The notes under the pieces were generated by a model that worked only from the letters and a program-made list of their open reading frames with translations, was not told the origin of the DNA and ran no database searches. DNA of 64,000 bases from Chondrilla cf. caribensis (taxonomy: Eukaryota > Porifera > Demospongiae > Chondrillida > Chondrillidae). The stretch is taken from the NCBI GenBank assembly GCA_964020155.1, contig OZ026556.1, positions 725,001 to 789,000 on the forward strand, given 5' to 3'. Position 1 is the stretch's first letter, and every line of letters begins with the position of its first letter. The position numbers were made by a program, and so were the translations under genes. Below, piece by piece: positions 13,978 to 24,782 of the stretch.

Positions 13978-15956
13978 CAGTGTTTGCCCACTAATGCGTG
14001 GGGTCTCACCTTAGAAGGTACCACGCCATATATGGGGGTTGACACCTGCACCTGTAGTGTACACAACAGGAAGTGATCACAAAAACAATGTACACAATAA
14101 CAATAACAACTCACTATGCATAAAACATAATAATTATGTACTTAATAATATAATTGCTTAAGAGTATGGTTTTAACAGATACTAGTACACACAGTATATA
14201 CAGTACATGCGGTGCACATAGTACACACAGTACATACAGTACATACATTACACACAGTACACACAGTACATACAGTACACATAGTACACACAGTACACAA
14301 TGTGCATACAATACATACTGTATAGCGGGAAAGTTTCGCGGACTAAAAGTTTCGCGAATTTCGCGAAGAAACTGGCATTCGCGAAAGTTTTATTCGTGAA
14401 CACTCAATGATGTAATCGTCTGACAATCAATTAACGCGATGTGCGTTAAAAACGTGAAACTTTTTTTCACGAAATCCGCGAAATTGAGCGATTCGCGAAA
14501 GTTTTGTCCCGCGAAACTTTCCCGCTATACGGTATATACATTACACACGGTACATAATAGAACATACATTACACACAGCATACACAGTACATACAGTACA
14601 TAATAGTACACACAGTACATACAATACATACATTACACACAGTACACATAGTACATAATAGTACGTACATTACACACAGTACACAAGGTGTATATGTCAC
14701 AACCTGATACATAATACACACATACCTACATATACTGCAACACATGTACATGAAGTGTGTGAGATGTGAAGTAGACATAGCAGTACCTGATTGATCACTA
14801 CATGCGGTGCTGGACGAATCCTTTCGTAGTTGTGAGTGTCAACTGAAGCCTGGTTGCGAATGGTAGTCTGTAGGTTATCTTCCAGCGTCTGATAAGTGCC
14901 TTCGTAAGAGGAGTGTCGTAAATATACGAGTGATGGCGTAGCATTACAAGTGGAATTACAATCATCCATCAAACATGTATCAACAAAATTAAATTTTACC
15001 TTCTTAACTATCTGCATAGATTTTCATGTTTACTATGTAAGCACGTACACATGAATACAAATCACAGGGACATGTACGTAACATTATGTACTTGTATGGT
15101 ATGTACCGGTATGGTGTGTACTGGTATGGTGTGTACTGGTGTGGTGTATGACTCACTCTCTAACATTCCATTCTGTGAGGTAGTGGATGATGCCCCAAAG
15201 AGGCCATCTCTAGTCTCGTACTGAGGTGGTGGTCCTGGCTTGGAGTACACATGAGAGTAATGAGATTCTAGAGGAAAGGAACACACACAATGAAGTACCT
15301 ATGCATCACTGTACATTGCAGGAATCATAGCACATTTATAATGTTTGAGATTGGATACAGCTGTATTTGATGCCTAGTAGTCAGGATAGTGGAGGACAGA
15401 GTACAGTACAGTATAGGGAGGGTGGAGTACAGTACAGGATGAGGGAGGATGGAGTACAGTACAGGATGAGGGAGGGTGGAGTACAGTACAGGATGAGGGA
15501 GGGTGGAGTACAGTACAGGATGAGGGAGGGTGGAGTACAGTACAGGATGAGGGAGGGTGGAGTACAGTACAGGATGAGGGAGGATGGAGTACAGTACAGT
15601 ATAGGGAGGGTGGAGTACAGTACAGGATGAGGGAGGATGGAGTACAGTACAGGACAGTGGATGGTGGAGTACAGTACAGGATAGTGGATGGTGGAGTACA
15701 GTACAGTATGGGGGACAGTGGAGTACAGTAAAGGATGGAGTACAGTACAGTGTGTAGGAGATCGTTGCAGCTTTTGTCATTGCTCTGACCTTCTTGTCTC
15801 TTCAGAGGTGTTGTGCTCTGAGTTGACCTGTTCCTCTTCACCTTGACTCCAACAACGACAGCAGTGACCACAACCAGCACCACAATGACCACCACCACTG
15901 CTACCACCACTCCTATGATGATACCAATGGTGCTGTCTGTAGTAGACCCGTTGTTG

Positions 15957-15988
<32 letters not shown>

Positions 15989-16073
15989 GGTGTTATTGCC
16001 ACTACTCCTGGATTCACATAAAACTGAAGGGTACATGTAGATGATATCAATATCAAGCAGTGATATATATAAT

Positions 16074-16154
<81 letters not shown>

Positions 16155-16979
16155 TGGCATAGTTATGTGTATTGGTTTAACAATGTATATTGCATCTCGT
16201 GAAGAGTTGATGAAGAGGTGAAGACTAACAACAGCCCTCTGCAAAATGAATGATGTACACATGTATATGAAGCTATCTGTGCTGTATTGGTTTAGCATGC
16301 GTGACTTGTGTGTGAAGTACTGGCCACTCACCTTCCACTGATATCAGAGGAACTACTTGAGAGTGAGTTGTCACAGCAGGGCCAATTGGCAGTGTTTTTA
16401 TAGGTCCCATATCACCAAACTCATACAACGTATACCTGGTGTCACTGGTAGTAGTAGTGGCCAGATTGATTCCTATATTGGCATCACTGTTAGGAGCTGA
16501 GAATCCAACCACATCGCTAGGTTCCACTGGTAACACAGTCCCAGTGACCGGGACTGATGTAGTGAAGTAGGTCGCGCCGGAAGGTTGTAAGGTGACCGAG
16601 TACCTGTGGAGTAGAGAGAAGTCACTCTCTGATCGCCTCCAAATCTGAAACTCTCCAAAACAGTTCGTAGTTGTGAAAGTACTGATCCCACACGTTCCTC
16701 CCAGGTGTAGAGCAGTTATGTTAGCAGAACCGTTGAAGGTCGGTCCCTCAGCGATGACCTGTATTCCTGGATTAAGCGATCCTCCAAAGTCCACTGGTAG
16801 TCGGGGAAATCCTACATCACATTCACCTGTTACGAGAAACGTATTGTGAAGATCAGATCGCGATGGTGTACGATCATTTAGTTGGACCACAGATCAGACG
16901 GCCTGAACTCACTCGACACACGTGCAACTAGTAACAGAAAACAACAGTAGACCAACGAGTAGAGGGGAGATGACAGCAT
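7158..16979 (-). CDS. RTK-A: receptor tyrosine kinase, ECD-1 ectodomain, class I (predicted active) kinase
   Basis: Exons: 16913-16979, 16332-16826, 15790-16023, 15157-15267, 14787-14899, 14010-14051, 12735-12824, 10013-10366, 9630-9697, 8521-8674, 8145-8354, 7805-7890, 7158-7347. They sum to 2214 nt in phase, 737 residues. Signal peptide about 1-22; ectodomain (ECD-1, no named fold) 23-187; a T6-N8 spacer; membrane helix about 220-248 followed by KVKRNR; juxtamembrane tyrosines in SHVYSK, PQYETR, NYERIR, PIYGVV and HEYASLD. Kinase domain: [10 protein letters not shown] at 435-444, VAVK Lys461, HRD 559-561 with Asn566, DFG 579-581, Tyr591-Tyr592 in the activation loop, then SPEAL. All catalytic residues are present, so it should phosphorylate tyrosine at the inner membrane face after ligand binding. 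A possible extra small exon near 13740-13830 was not included. The upstream neighbour RTK-B shares its ectodomain but not its kinase class. Confidence 0.82.
7385..7727. repeat. (TG)n microsatellite, interrupted
   Basis: Long TG-rich tract with TGCA/TGCG interruptions in the last intron of RTK-A. The many Cys/Val and His/Thr open frames here are artefacts. Confidence 0.95.
7974..8144. repeat. (CA)n tract abutting the 5' splice site of the RTK-A DFG exon
   Basis: On the coding (minus) strand this is a (GT)n tract that begins at the first intron base after GAG at 8145, so the splice donor is itself part of the microsatellite. The same arrangement occurs in all eight RTK genes. Confidence 0.93.
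8449..8509. repeat. (CA)n microsatellite in RTK-A intron
   Basis: CA tract just downstream (in transcription) of the HRD exon 8521-8674. Confidence 0.95.
8675..8720. repeat. GGA-rich / CACAGTGTGT repeat before the HRD exon of RTK-A
   Basis: Short form (about two units) of a minisatellite that, on the coding strand, is the TCC-rich polypyrimidine tract directly before the acceptor of exon 8521-8674. Other genes carry up to about nine units. Confidence 0.85.
9345..9545. repeat. Tandem repeat of about 57 bp, 4 copies, resembling pogo-like element ends
   Basis: Four copies of a unit containing CCTATAGTGGACACCTTGG and 'cccatgggaatagtacagtata' in an intron of RTK-A. The start (CAGTAGAACCTCCC) resembles the ends of the small elements at 35736 and 59475. 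Confidence 0.8.
10540..10900. repeat. Degenerate repeats with GGTCAAATTCTGGTC core, about 3-4 copies
   Basis: Diverged copies of about 110 bp in the RTK-A intron upstream of the kinase N-lobe exon. No coding content recognised. Confidence 0.6.
11690..11892. repeat. Tandem repeat with CATGACACAACTCTTTGATC core
   Basis: About six copies of a unit near 30 bp in an RTK-A intron. The surrounding 10900-12700 looks like plain intron. Confidence 0.8.
12953..13716. repeat. 24-27-bp minisatellite, about 30 copies
   Basis: Tandem units sharing CCAACCTACAAACAAGGT, separated only by short variants (CCCCTA, CTCCCAA, TTCTCCTA). It lies in the RTK-A intron upstream of exon 12735-12824. The variable parts are 4-9 bp, far too short for CRISPR spacers. 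Confidence 0.95.
14317..14533. mobile_element. Small inverted-repeat element (MITE-like), GTATAGCGGGAAAGTTTCGC ends
   Basis: About 217 bp whose ends are inverted copies: TATAGCGGGAAAGTTTCGCG at the left and its complement ending CTTTCCCGCTATA at the right, with more CGCGAA-type inverted repeats inside. No coding capacity. It splits a 'gtacacacagtacatac' simple repeat (about 14170-14316 and 14534-14692), which flanks it on both sides. A TA target duplication is possible. Confidence 0.8.
15395..15740. repeat. 27-bp minisatellite in RTK-A intron
   Basis: About 12 units with GGGTGGAGTACAGTACAGGA core, between the membrane exon (15790-16023) and the next exon. It makes false open frames rich in TVLHPP on the minus strand. 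Confidence 0.92.
16073..16155. repeat. (AT)n followed by (TAGA)n microsatellite
   Basis: Compound simple repeat in the intron between the ectodomain and membrane exons of RTK-A. Confidence 0.95.
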
Positions 16980-17339
16980 CGTTGTCACAACGGGAGGTTA
17001 CAACCAGCTCCTCTGGACTAAGAGACTACGCGACACACTATACAGATTCTTGTCCTTGGCAATAGCTAATAACACTCACAGGAAGTACATTGCATGAATT
17101 AGCTCGAGTCTAATTATACGCATCGTACATCGGTGGGCGGCATAGGGAATGGGGGATTCCCCTTTATTATGTCTCCACATGCGTCATAAATTTAATATTC
17201 TATCGAATTCATATACAATTCCTACTGACACCGGATATCACTATAAGCTAGGTACTGAAGTTTATGTCAACCTTGACTGCAACAGTAACAAACGAATATG
17301 TTATAATGGAATGAGAAATTGCAAATAAATTCACCAAAC
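16980..17339 (-). promoter_or_regulatory. Putative RTK-A promoter / 5' flank (ECD-1 5' module)
   Basis: The flank directly upstream of the RTK-A ATG is closely repeated upstream of RTK-B (22276-22643) and at three places with no matching gene (near 26112, 33011 and 47590). On the coding strand it has a TATA-like CTGTATAGTGTG about 60-70 bp before the ATG and a shared block with ACTTCCTGTGAGTGTTA further up. The conservation is seen; promoter function is inferred. It ends at the RTK-B stop codon, so the spacing between genes is about 360 bp. Confidence 0.5.
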
Positions 17340-18060
17340 TTAATAATAGTAAGGATCGTTATAAATTGATTGCAAGTCTTTGTAGAGTTCCTCTCCTTCT
17401 GATAAAGGACCTCCCAACACTTGAGCAGAAGGTGATACAATGTCTTCTTTCTTCCAGGATAGTAGGATCCTATCTGATTTACAGAACTCACCACTTATAT
17501 CTAAAGCACTCGGTCGGTCATCGTGGGAGGGGTTCCTGGGGAGAGGATGGAGACAAAGTTAACATACCAACACATGCACAGAAGTATAGCATTATCATGT
17601 ACACATTTAACCCAGTACTATAACAGTGTCCTCTAGTACGGTCTCATCGATACTGTGTCCTCTTGTACATACCAGCACTTGATCATGATGGCATAGATAT
17701 CTCTTGGACAACCAGAAGGAGGAGGAGGAGGAAGGAAGTCTTCAAGCTTCAGTGACTTCAACTAGTCAAAGAACACAAGAATTGGAAATCAATGAAGTGT
17801 ATACTTGAAGAGTAATCATGTAGGCTGCATACACAGAGTGAAGGTCACATGGTTGCAGGGATACAGTTCGGAAAAAATCTTCTGATAATAATATAAAAAT
17901 GTAAATAGACAAATCAAAACAATTATAATTAATAAAGATGTATAATACACACACATGCACGGACACACGTACACACACACACACACACACGCACACACAC
18001 ACATGCAGACGCAAACACACACGTACGTACACACGCAAACACACACACACACACGTACAC

Positions 18061-18139
<79 letters not shown>

Positions 18140-21100
18140 ACACACACGCACACACCTCCTCTACTGTCTTCTCTTCAAATGGTTTGTGTCCCACTGACCA
18201 GATCTCATACATCAACATACCATAGCTCCACACATCACTACTTGTACTGTACTTCTTGTACAGCAAAGCCTCAGGGGAGGTCCACCTCACACTAGTCTCC
18301 TTCACATCACTGCTAGCAATGTGGAACTGGCCAGCCTCCACTTTACAAGCCATGTTAAACCCTGTTATCTGGACAAGTGGAGATTACATTCACTATGACA
18401 TGATTGAGGGAAAAGTACATCCGGTATGAAGTGAAAGGAATATGGCATTGGTGAAAGTGAAGATTGTATTCTTTCTTTCTATGATAATATTATATGTTAC
18501 TTGTACCATAGACCCTTAATACTATTAAGGGTCTATGCTTGTACAATACAAGCTGTACAGAACACTGGACGTTTACATTTTATATGGCATGGTCGAGGGG
18601 GAAGGTACTTCAGGGCTGGGGGAAGCAATTTTTCATTAGTCAGGCCAAACCGAATGAAAAAAAAACTGGGCTGATTCGGTTTCTCTCCAAGCTCTGGCAG
18701 AGATCTAGTACCGCCACTACTAGACGACGCCGCCATTTATTTGCGTAATCATGTGACCACAAATACGCGGCCACGGCGACATTCGGCAAGAAATTCAAAA
18801 GGTTTTGTTTTCGAATTTGTCAAAAGTAGAAGACTTACTTCTTTTAAGGTTTATTTTATTTAGGCCTTTTCAAAATTAAGTCCGGCCATGGCCGTAGTGC
18901 TTCCCCCGGCCCTGTACTTGTGGTATTCATGCGTGAAAGTGAAGATCTGATTCTTTCACTTCTTGATACCTGTTTGATGGAACACTGATGGTAAACACTG
19001 GACCAGTAGTATACAGAAGATTACTATACATAGTGGATTCAATGTTGGTTTATGTAACAAGATCACATACAGGTTTTTCAAACTCAGACCACACCCTCCT
19101 CACCTTACAGTTGAGGTCCTTATCCAACAAGATGTTCCTTGCTGCAATATCTCTGTGTACAAAGGACTTCCGGGATAGACAAGCTAGACCGTCCACCACT
19201 TGTTTACAAAACTGGAGTAGTAAACTGGGGAGGTCAGGACTGGAGAGTTGAGATGGACTGGAAGAAGAGGAGGAGGACACAGTGTGTGGAGGAGGAGGAC
19301 AGTGTGTGGAGGAGGAGGAGGAGGACAGTGTGTGGAGGAGGAGGAGGAGGGGGAGGAGGACACAGTGTGTGGAGGAGGAGGAGGAGGAGGAGACAGAGTG
19401 TGGAGGAGGAGGAGGAGAACACAGTGTGTACAATGCATATATAAATAGAACTCACTTAGTTCTCAATTGATACAGATACTTCTCAAGTGAACCATTTGAT
19501 AGATATTCAGTTACTATCATTACCTACAGGAGAGATGGGATGTGTGTACAGTTTACATATTATACATAACTGAAATATTACGACGAGTACACACCACGTA
19601 CTATGGTAACAAGTACACACACCACGTACTCTGGTAACAAGTACACACACCACGTACTCTGGTAACAAGTACACACACCATGTACTCTGGTAACAAGTAC
19701 ACACACCACGTACTCTGGTAACAAGTACACACACCACGTACTCTGGTAACAAGTACACACACCACGTACTCTGGTAACAAGTACACACACCACGTACTCT
19801 GGTAACAAGTACACACACCACGTACTCTGCTGTTTGTGTCCACAACACCCACAAGGGTCAGAACATGTTGATGTTTCAATTCTCTCAAAATGGCTGCCTC
19901 TTCCAACATCCTCAAACTCTCTTCTTCGGGAGCTCCCTTCTTCACCAGTTTCATCACAACCTCTTGCTGAAGACCACTAGGTTTCTTCATATTTGCTATG
20001 TACACTGCAGTGTGTGTACCACTATGAACCTGTGTTCCCAGAGTCAATGATTTGGAGGGAATCTTGCAGTCACTCAAGGTGGACATCATTCGTTCTCGAC
20101 GGGGGACAACTCGTTCATACATGTCGGCCTATACCATATTGAACAAAAACACACAGTCTTACACACAATGTACATACAGTGCTGTACATACTGTACACTA
20201 CAGTACACATGTACATGCGTACACACCTCTTCATTATTGACTACATGTATGTAGGTGTCTTGGTCCAGTGGGTTAGCTTTGTTGAGTGGGTCGAGTGAAG
20301 TGTATGTAGTACTGCTATTGAGCTCTGTATAGACTACTTCCTGTTTAGTGGTGGGTTGGTTCAGAGATGGGTACACTGTATTGTTGCCAGTTATGTTAGC
20401 TGGTATGTACAGAATGAGAAGTATGATAAGCACATCCGACATAAAATTTATACACAAACACACTTAGTCTAATAATAAGCATAACTATATCAGTGTATGA
20501 GTTAACTATGCTGTAGATCATAGCTGTCATCCACATAATATAATATTATCTCTCCTTATTGAATGGAAATGTTAGAATAATTCTTCATTTTAAAGTTTCA
20601 GCAAGTTTGTTTACCCCCATGGCTGATTACAAGTACTCTCACACTCGCAGTATAGGCCAGAAGCAATGAGGAATAGGACAGGATGCAGAGGGGCAATAAC
20701 TCCAGGTCATTAAAATATAAAAAGGTGAAGTATTTTCTTGTGCTCATGTTATTACCTACAATCCGAGGATACTGTGACAGTTTAAGAGGGAAACGTGTCC
20801 TGGGTGTACATGCTCCCCACACTGTATTACACCATAGATGCAGCAAAATACTGTATATGATGTGATGTGTCAAGATACTTACATGTGATGGGTACGTCAG
20901 TGTTACTAGGTCCATGTGGTGTAGAATCATGGTGAGTTGACCTGTTCCTCTTCACCTTGACTCCAACAACGACAGCAGTGACTACAACCAGCACCACAAT
21001 GACCACCACCACTGCTACCACCACTCCTATGATGATACCAATGGTGTCATTTGTATCAGGTTCATTGTTATTGTTGTTGTTGGTAGTGGTGGTGGTGGTG

Positions 21101-22275
21101 TTACTGTTGCCTCCAATGCTACGTTCACATAAAACTGAAAAAATTGATAGTGTGTCAGACTGATAAAACAGATATATACACATGTACATATTATATGTAA
21201 TTATGTTGTCTCGGCTATGCTACTTCTGTTTGGCTATGCTATAGGCACTGTTCTGGTATGCACACTGGTTAACCCATCAATACAGTTGGACTCGATGGGC
21301 TCACATATAATATTATATTGATTAATTGGATTTCAGCGTGATGCCTGCAATATTACATTGAATTTCCTGGCTCGTCATGTATGAAGAGCATGTAGGTGAC
21401 ATACATAAATGCTGCATGATGTGACGTTTTGTGCAAAAATCCAAAAAATGTACAAGTGCGTTCTCTAGCATATAGTCAGAACATACCAGGGATGTGTGAC
21501 ACACTTGTAGTAATTGAGATAGAATACATCATGTGTTTATGAACACTGTTTGATAATATTCCAATTATTATTTATATAATTCAAATATAATATTATAATG
21601 TGCATAATAAACCCACATTCCACTGATATCAGAGGGGCTACTTGAGAGCGAGTTGTCACAGCAGGGTCAATTGGCAGCGTTCTTCTGGGTCCCATATTAT
21701 CACCTAACTCATACAACGTATACCTGGTATCACTGGTAGTAGTAGTGGCCAGATTGATTCCCGGACTATTGGCATCATTGTTAGGAGCTGAGAATCCAAC
21801 CACATCGCTAGGTTCCACTGGTAACACAGTCCCAGTGACCGGGACTGATGTAGTGAAGTAGGTCAAGCCGGAAGGTTGTAAGGTGACCGAGTACCTGTGG
21901 AGTAGAGAGAAGACACTCCCTGATCGCCTCCAAATCTGAAACTCCCCAAAACAGTTCGTAGTTGAATTAGGGATTATACACACTCCTCCCAGGTGTAGAG
22001 TAGTTATGTTAGCAGAACCGCTGAAGGTCGGTCCCTCAGCGATGATCTGTATTCCTGGATTAAGAAATGATCCTCCAAAGTTCGCTGGTAGTCGTGGAAA
22101 ACCTACATCACATTCACCTGTTACGAGAAACGTATTGTGAAGATCAGATCGATCGATGGTGTATGATCATTTAATTGGACCACAGATCAGACGGCCTGAA
22201 CTCACTCGACACGCGTGCAACTATTAACAGAAAACAACAAGAGTAGACCAACGAATAGAGGGGAGATGACAGCAT
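17340..22275 (-). CDS. RTK-B: ECD-1 ectodomain and membrane exon joined to a class II (predicted pseudo) kinase
   Basis: Exons: 22206-22275, 21617-22117, 20883-21134, 20227-20399, 19826-20128, 19456-19523, 19104-19257, 18156-18368, 17673-17761, 17340-17535; 2019 nt in phase, 672 residues. Signal peptide about 1-23, ECD-1 24-190, and a membrane exon nearly identical to RTK-A in its helix. After that it follows the class II genes: a short tyrosine-rich juxtamembrane exon (VYPSL, VYTEL, TYTSL, TYIHV) and the kinase. The glycine loop is replaced by GTQVHSGTHTAVY (363-375). Lys392 (VVMK) and HRD 490-492 with Asn497 are kept, but DFG reads G510-F-N512 and the activation loop has no tyrosine. Predicted catalytically impaired, so it may act as a scaffold, decoy or allosteric partner. 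It looks like a chimera of an A-type 5' half and a D/E-type 3' half, joined in the intron 20400-20882. Confidence 0.82.
17947..18155. repeat. (CA)n tract abutting the 5' splice site of the RTK-B DFG-region exon
   Basis: On the coding strand the intron begins GTGTGTGCGTGTG directly after GAG at 18156 and stays GT-rich for about 200 bp. Confidence 0.93.
18507..18537. repeat. Short perfect inverted repeat
   Basis: CATAGACCCTTAATA and its complement TATTAAGGGTCTATG almost touch, so a tight hairpin could form. It lies in an RTK-B intron about 70 bp from the element at 18611. Confidence 0.7.
18611..18914. mobile_element. 304-bp inverted-repeat element (MITE-like), CAGGGCYGGGGGAAGCA ends
   Basis: Starts CAGGGCTGGGGGAAGCA and ends with the near-complement TGCTTCCCCCGGCCCTG. 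It is flanked by a direct TACTT on both sides (18606-18610 and 18915-18919). RTK-C has the same intron without the element (gaaggtacttgtggtatt near 23936-23953), with TACTT only once. No coding capacity. The CAGGG start resembles some hAT ends, but a 5-bp duplication does not fit hAT, so the superfamily is left open. Confidence 0.87.
19258..19428. repeat. GGA / CACAGTGTGT minisatellite before the HRD exon of RTK-B
   Basis: About seven units of (GGA)n plus a CAGTGTGTGG part. On the coding strand it forms a long TCC-rich tract leading into the acceptor at 19257. Confidence 0.92.
19585..19826 (-). repeat. 28-bp minisatellite built from the 5' splice site of the RTK-B N-lobe exon
   Basis: On the coding strand each unit contains AGAGTACGTGGTGTG, and the real donor AGA|GTACGT at 19826 is the first of about nine copies. 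Each copy can supply an identical GTACGT donor 28 bp downstream of the last. Confidence 0.9.
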
Positions 22276-22643
22276 CGTCGTCCCAACGGAAGGTTACTAC
22301 CAGCTCCTCTGGAGTACGAGAGACTAAGTCACACACTATACAGATTCTTGACCTTGGCAACAGCTAATAACACTCACAGGAAGTACATTGCATGAATTAG
22401 CTCGAGTCTTATATACGCCACGTACATCTTTGGAGGGCATAGGGAATGGGGATTCCCCTTCACTATGTCTCCACATACGTCATAAATAATTCATATAATT
22501 CTATCGAATTTTTATACAATTCCTACTCGAGACACCGGATATTACTATAAGCTAGGTACTAGGGTTTATGTCAACCTTGACTGCAACAATAACAAACGAG
22601 TATGTTATAATGGAATGAGAAAAGGCAAATAAATTCAACAAAC
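22276..22643 (-). promoter_or_regulatory. Putative RTK-B promoter / 5' flank (ECD-1 5' module)
   Basis: Closely similar to the RTK-A flank at 16980-17339, including the TATA-like CTGTATAGTGTG and the ACTTCCTGTGAGTGTTA block. It fills the space between the RTK-B ATG and the RTK-C stop. Confidence 0.5.
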
Positions 22644-23349
22644 TTAATAATAGTAAGGATCATTATAAATTGATTGTAAGTCTTTGTAGAGTTCCTCTCC
22701 TTCTGATAAAGGACCTCCCAACACTTGAGCAGAAGGTGATACAATGTCTTCTTTCTTCCAGGATAGTAGGATCCTCTCTGATTTACAGAACTCACCACTT
22801 ATATCTGAAGCACTCGGTCTGTCATTGTGGGAGGGGTTCCTGGGGGAATGGAAACAGACATAATGTATATAATCTATATAGATAAACCCAGAATTAGAGC
22901 CACCATCCTGTGTGAATAGGTTCACTATACAGTCAATGTATTTCCAGTTTACAAAACATTGGTACATTGTACCCGTCCAATATTAACACATACCAGCACT
23001 TGATCATGATGGCATAGATAGCTCTTGGACAACCAGGAGGAGGAGGAGGAAGGAAGTCTTCAAGCTTCAGTGACTTCAACTAGTCAAAGAACACAAGAAG
23101 TGGATATCAATGAAGTGTGTGCAACTGGCATGGATATACATGGCTACATATAATGTGCAATATTATATATGGTGAGAAATTGAACAAATACACATTATAG
23201 TGAATTGTTGTTAATCCACCACTACTTCATCTGACAAACCTTTTAATCCACCATATTTTTTGAAAATGAATTAGAGGTGGATTAATGAGTAGGGTAATCA
23301 CTGAACTTATATATTAAGAAAAAAACTCCATACTTACACACAATATAGA

Positions 23350-23443
23350 AAGACACACACACCTTCACACGCACACACACGCACACATACACACACACTC
23401 ACACACACACATGCACACATGCACACACACTTGCGCACATACA

Positions 23444-23518
<75 letters not shown>
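23350..23518. repeat. (CA)n tract abutting the 5' splice site of the RTK-C DFG-region exon
   Basis: (GT)n on the coding strand begins at the first intron base after 23519. Confidence 0.93.
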
Positions 23519-23520
<2 letters not shown>

Positions 23521-24288
23521 CCTCTACTGTCTTGTCTTCAAATGGTTTGTGTCCCAGTGACCAGATCTCATACATCAACATACCATAGCTCCACACATCA
23601 CTACTTGTACTGTACTTCTTGTACCGCAAGGCCTCAGGAGAGGTCCACCTCACACTAGTCTCCTTCACATCACTGCTAGCAATGTGAAACTGGCCATCCT
23701 CCACTTTACAAGCCATGTCAAACCCTGTTATCTGGACAACAAGTGGAGATTACATTCACTAAGACATGGTTGAGGGAAAAGTACATCCGGTATTAAAGTG
23801 AAAGGAATGTATATGTGGCAATAGGTGAAAGTGAAGATTGTATCTTTTCTTTTTATGATAATGTTATGTTTCATTGTAAAATACATGCTGGACTGAACAC
23901 TGGAAGATTACATATTATATGACACGGTTGAGGGGGAAGGTACTTGTGGTATTCATGAGTGAAAGTGAAGATCTGATTGTATTTTCTTTCATGGCTTGAT
24001 ACCTATTGGATGGAGCACTGATAGCAAACACTGGACTTAGTAGTATACAGAAGATTACTATACATAGTGGATTCAACACTGGTTCATGTAAGGTTATTCC
24101 AACTCAGACCACACCCACACCACACCTTCCTCACCTTACAGTTGAGGTCCTTATCCAACAAGATGTTCCTTGCTGCAATATCTCTGTGTACAAAGGACTT
24201 CCGGGATAGACAAGCTAGACCGTCCACCACTTGTTTACAAAACTGGAGTAGTAAACTGGGGAGGTCAGGACTGGACAGTTGAGATGGA

Positions 24289-24523
24289 CTGGAGGAGGAA
24301 GAGGAGGACACAGTGTGTGGAGGAGGAGGAGGAGGACACAGTGTGTGGAGGAGGAGAAGGAGGACACAGTGTGTGGAAAAGGAGGAGGAGGACACAGTGT
24401 GTGGAGGAGGAGGAGGAGGACACAGTGTGTGGAGGAGGAGGAGGAGGAGGACACAGTGTGTGGAGGAGGAGGAGGAGGACACAGTGTGTGGAGGAGGAGG
24501 AGGAGGAGGACACAGTGTGTACA
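24289..24523. repeat. GGA / CACAGTGTGT minisatellite before the HRD exon of RTK-C
   Basis: About nine units of roughly 24-27 bp. It forms the polypyrimidine tract of the acceptor at 24288. Confidence 0.92.
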
Positions 24524-24689
24524 ATGAAGGTATAAAACATATTAGAACTCACTTAGTTCTTAAATGATACAGATACTTCTCAAGTGAACCATTTGATAGA
24601 TATTTGGTTACCATCATTACCTACAGGAGAGATGGGATGTGTGTACAGCTTACATACATTACTGAATCATTATGACAAGTACATATGCA

Positions 24690-24782
24690 CCACTTACACT
24701 GGTAACAAGTACACACACCACGTACTCTGGTAACAAGTACACACACCACACACTCTGGTAACAAGTACACACACCACATACT
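24690..24782 (-). repeat. 28-bp splice-donor minisatellite of RTK-C, about 3-4 copies
   Basis: Same unit as in RTK-B (19585-19826) but shorter and more diverged; the first donor is GTATGT after 24782. Confidence 0.85.

Noticed and set aside
15325..15780. Minus-strand open frames of TVLHPP-type repeats
   Set aside because: 27-bp minisatellite in an RTK-A intron; the period is divisible by 3, so the frames stay open by chance.
19234..19470. [13 protein letters not shown] / SSSSSTHCV open frames (also near 24300, 27850, 35350, 41750, 58300)
   Set aside because: Translations of the GGA minisatellite before the HRD exon, intronic in every gene.
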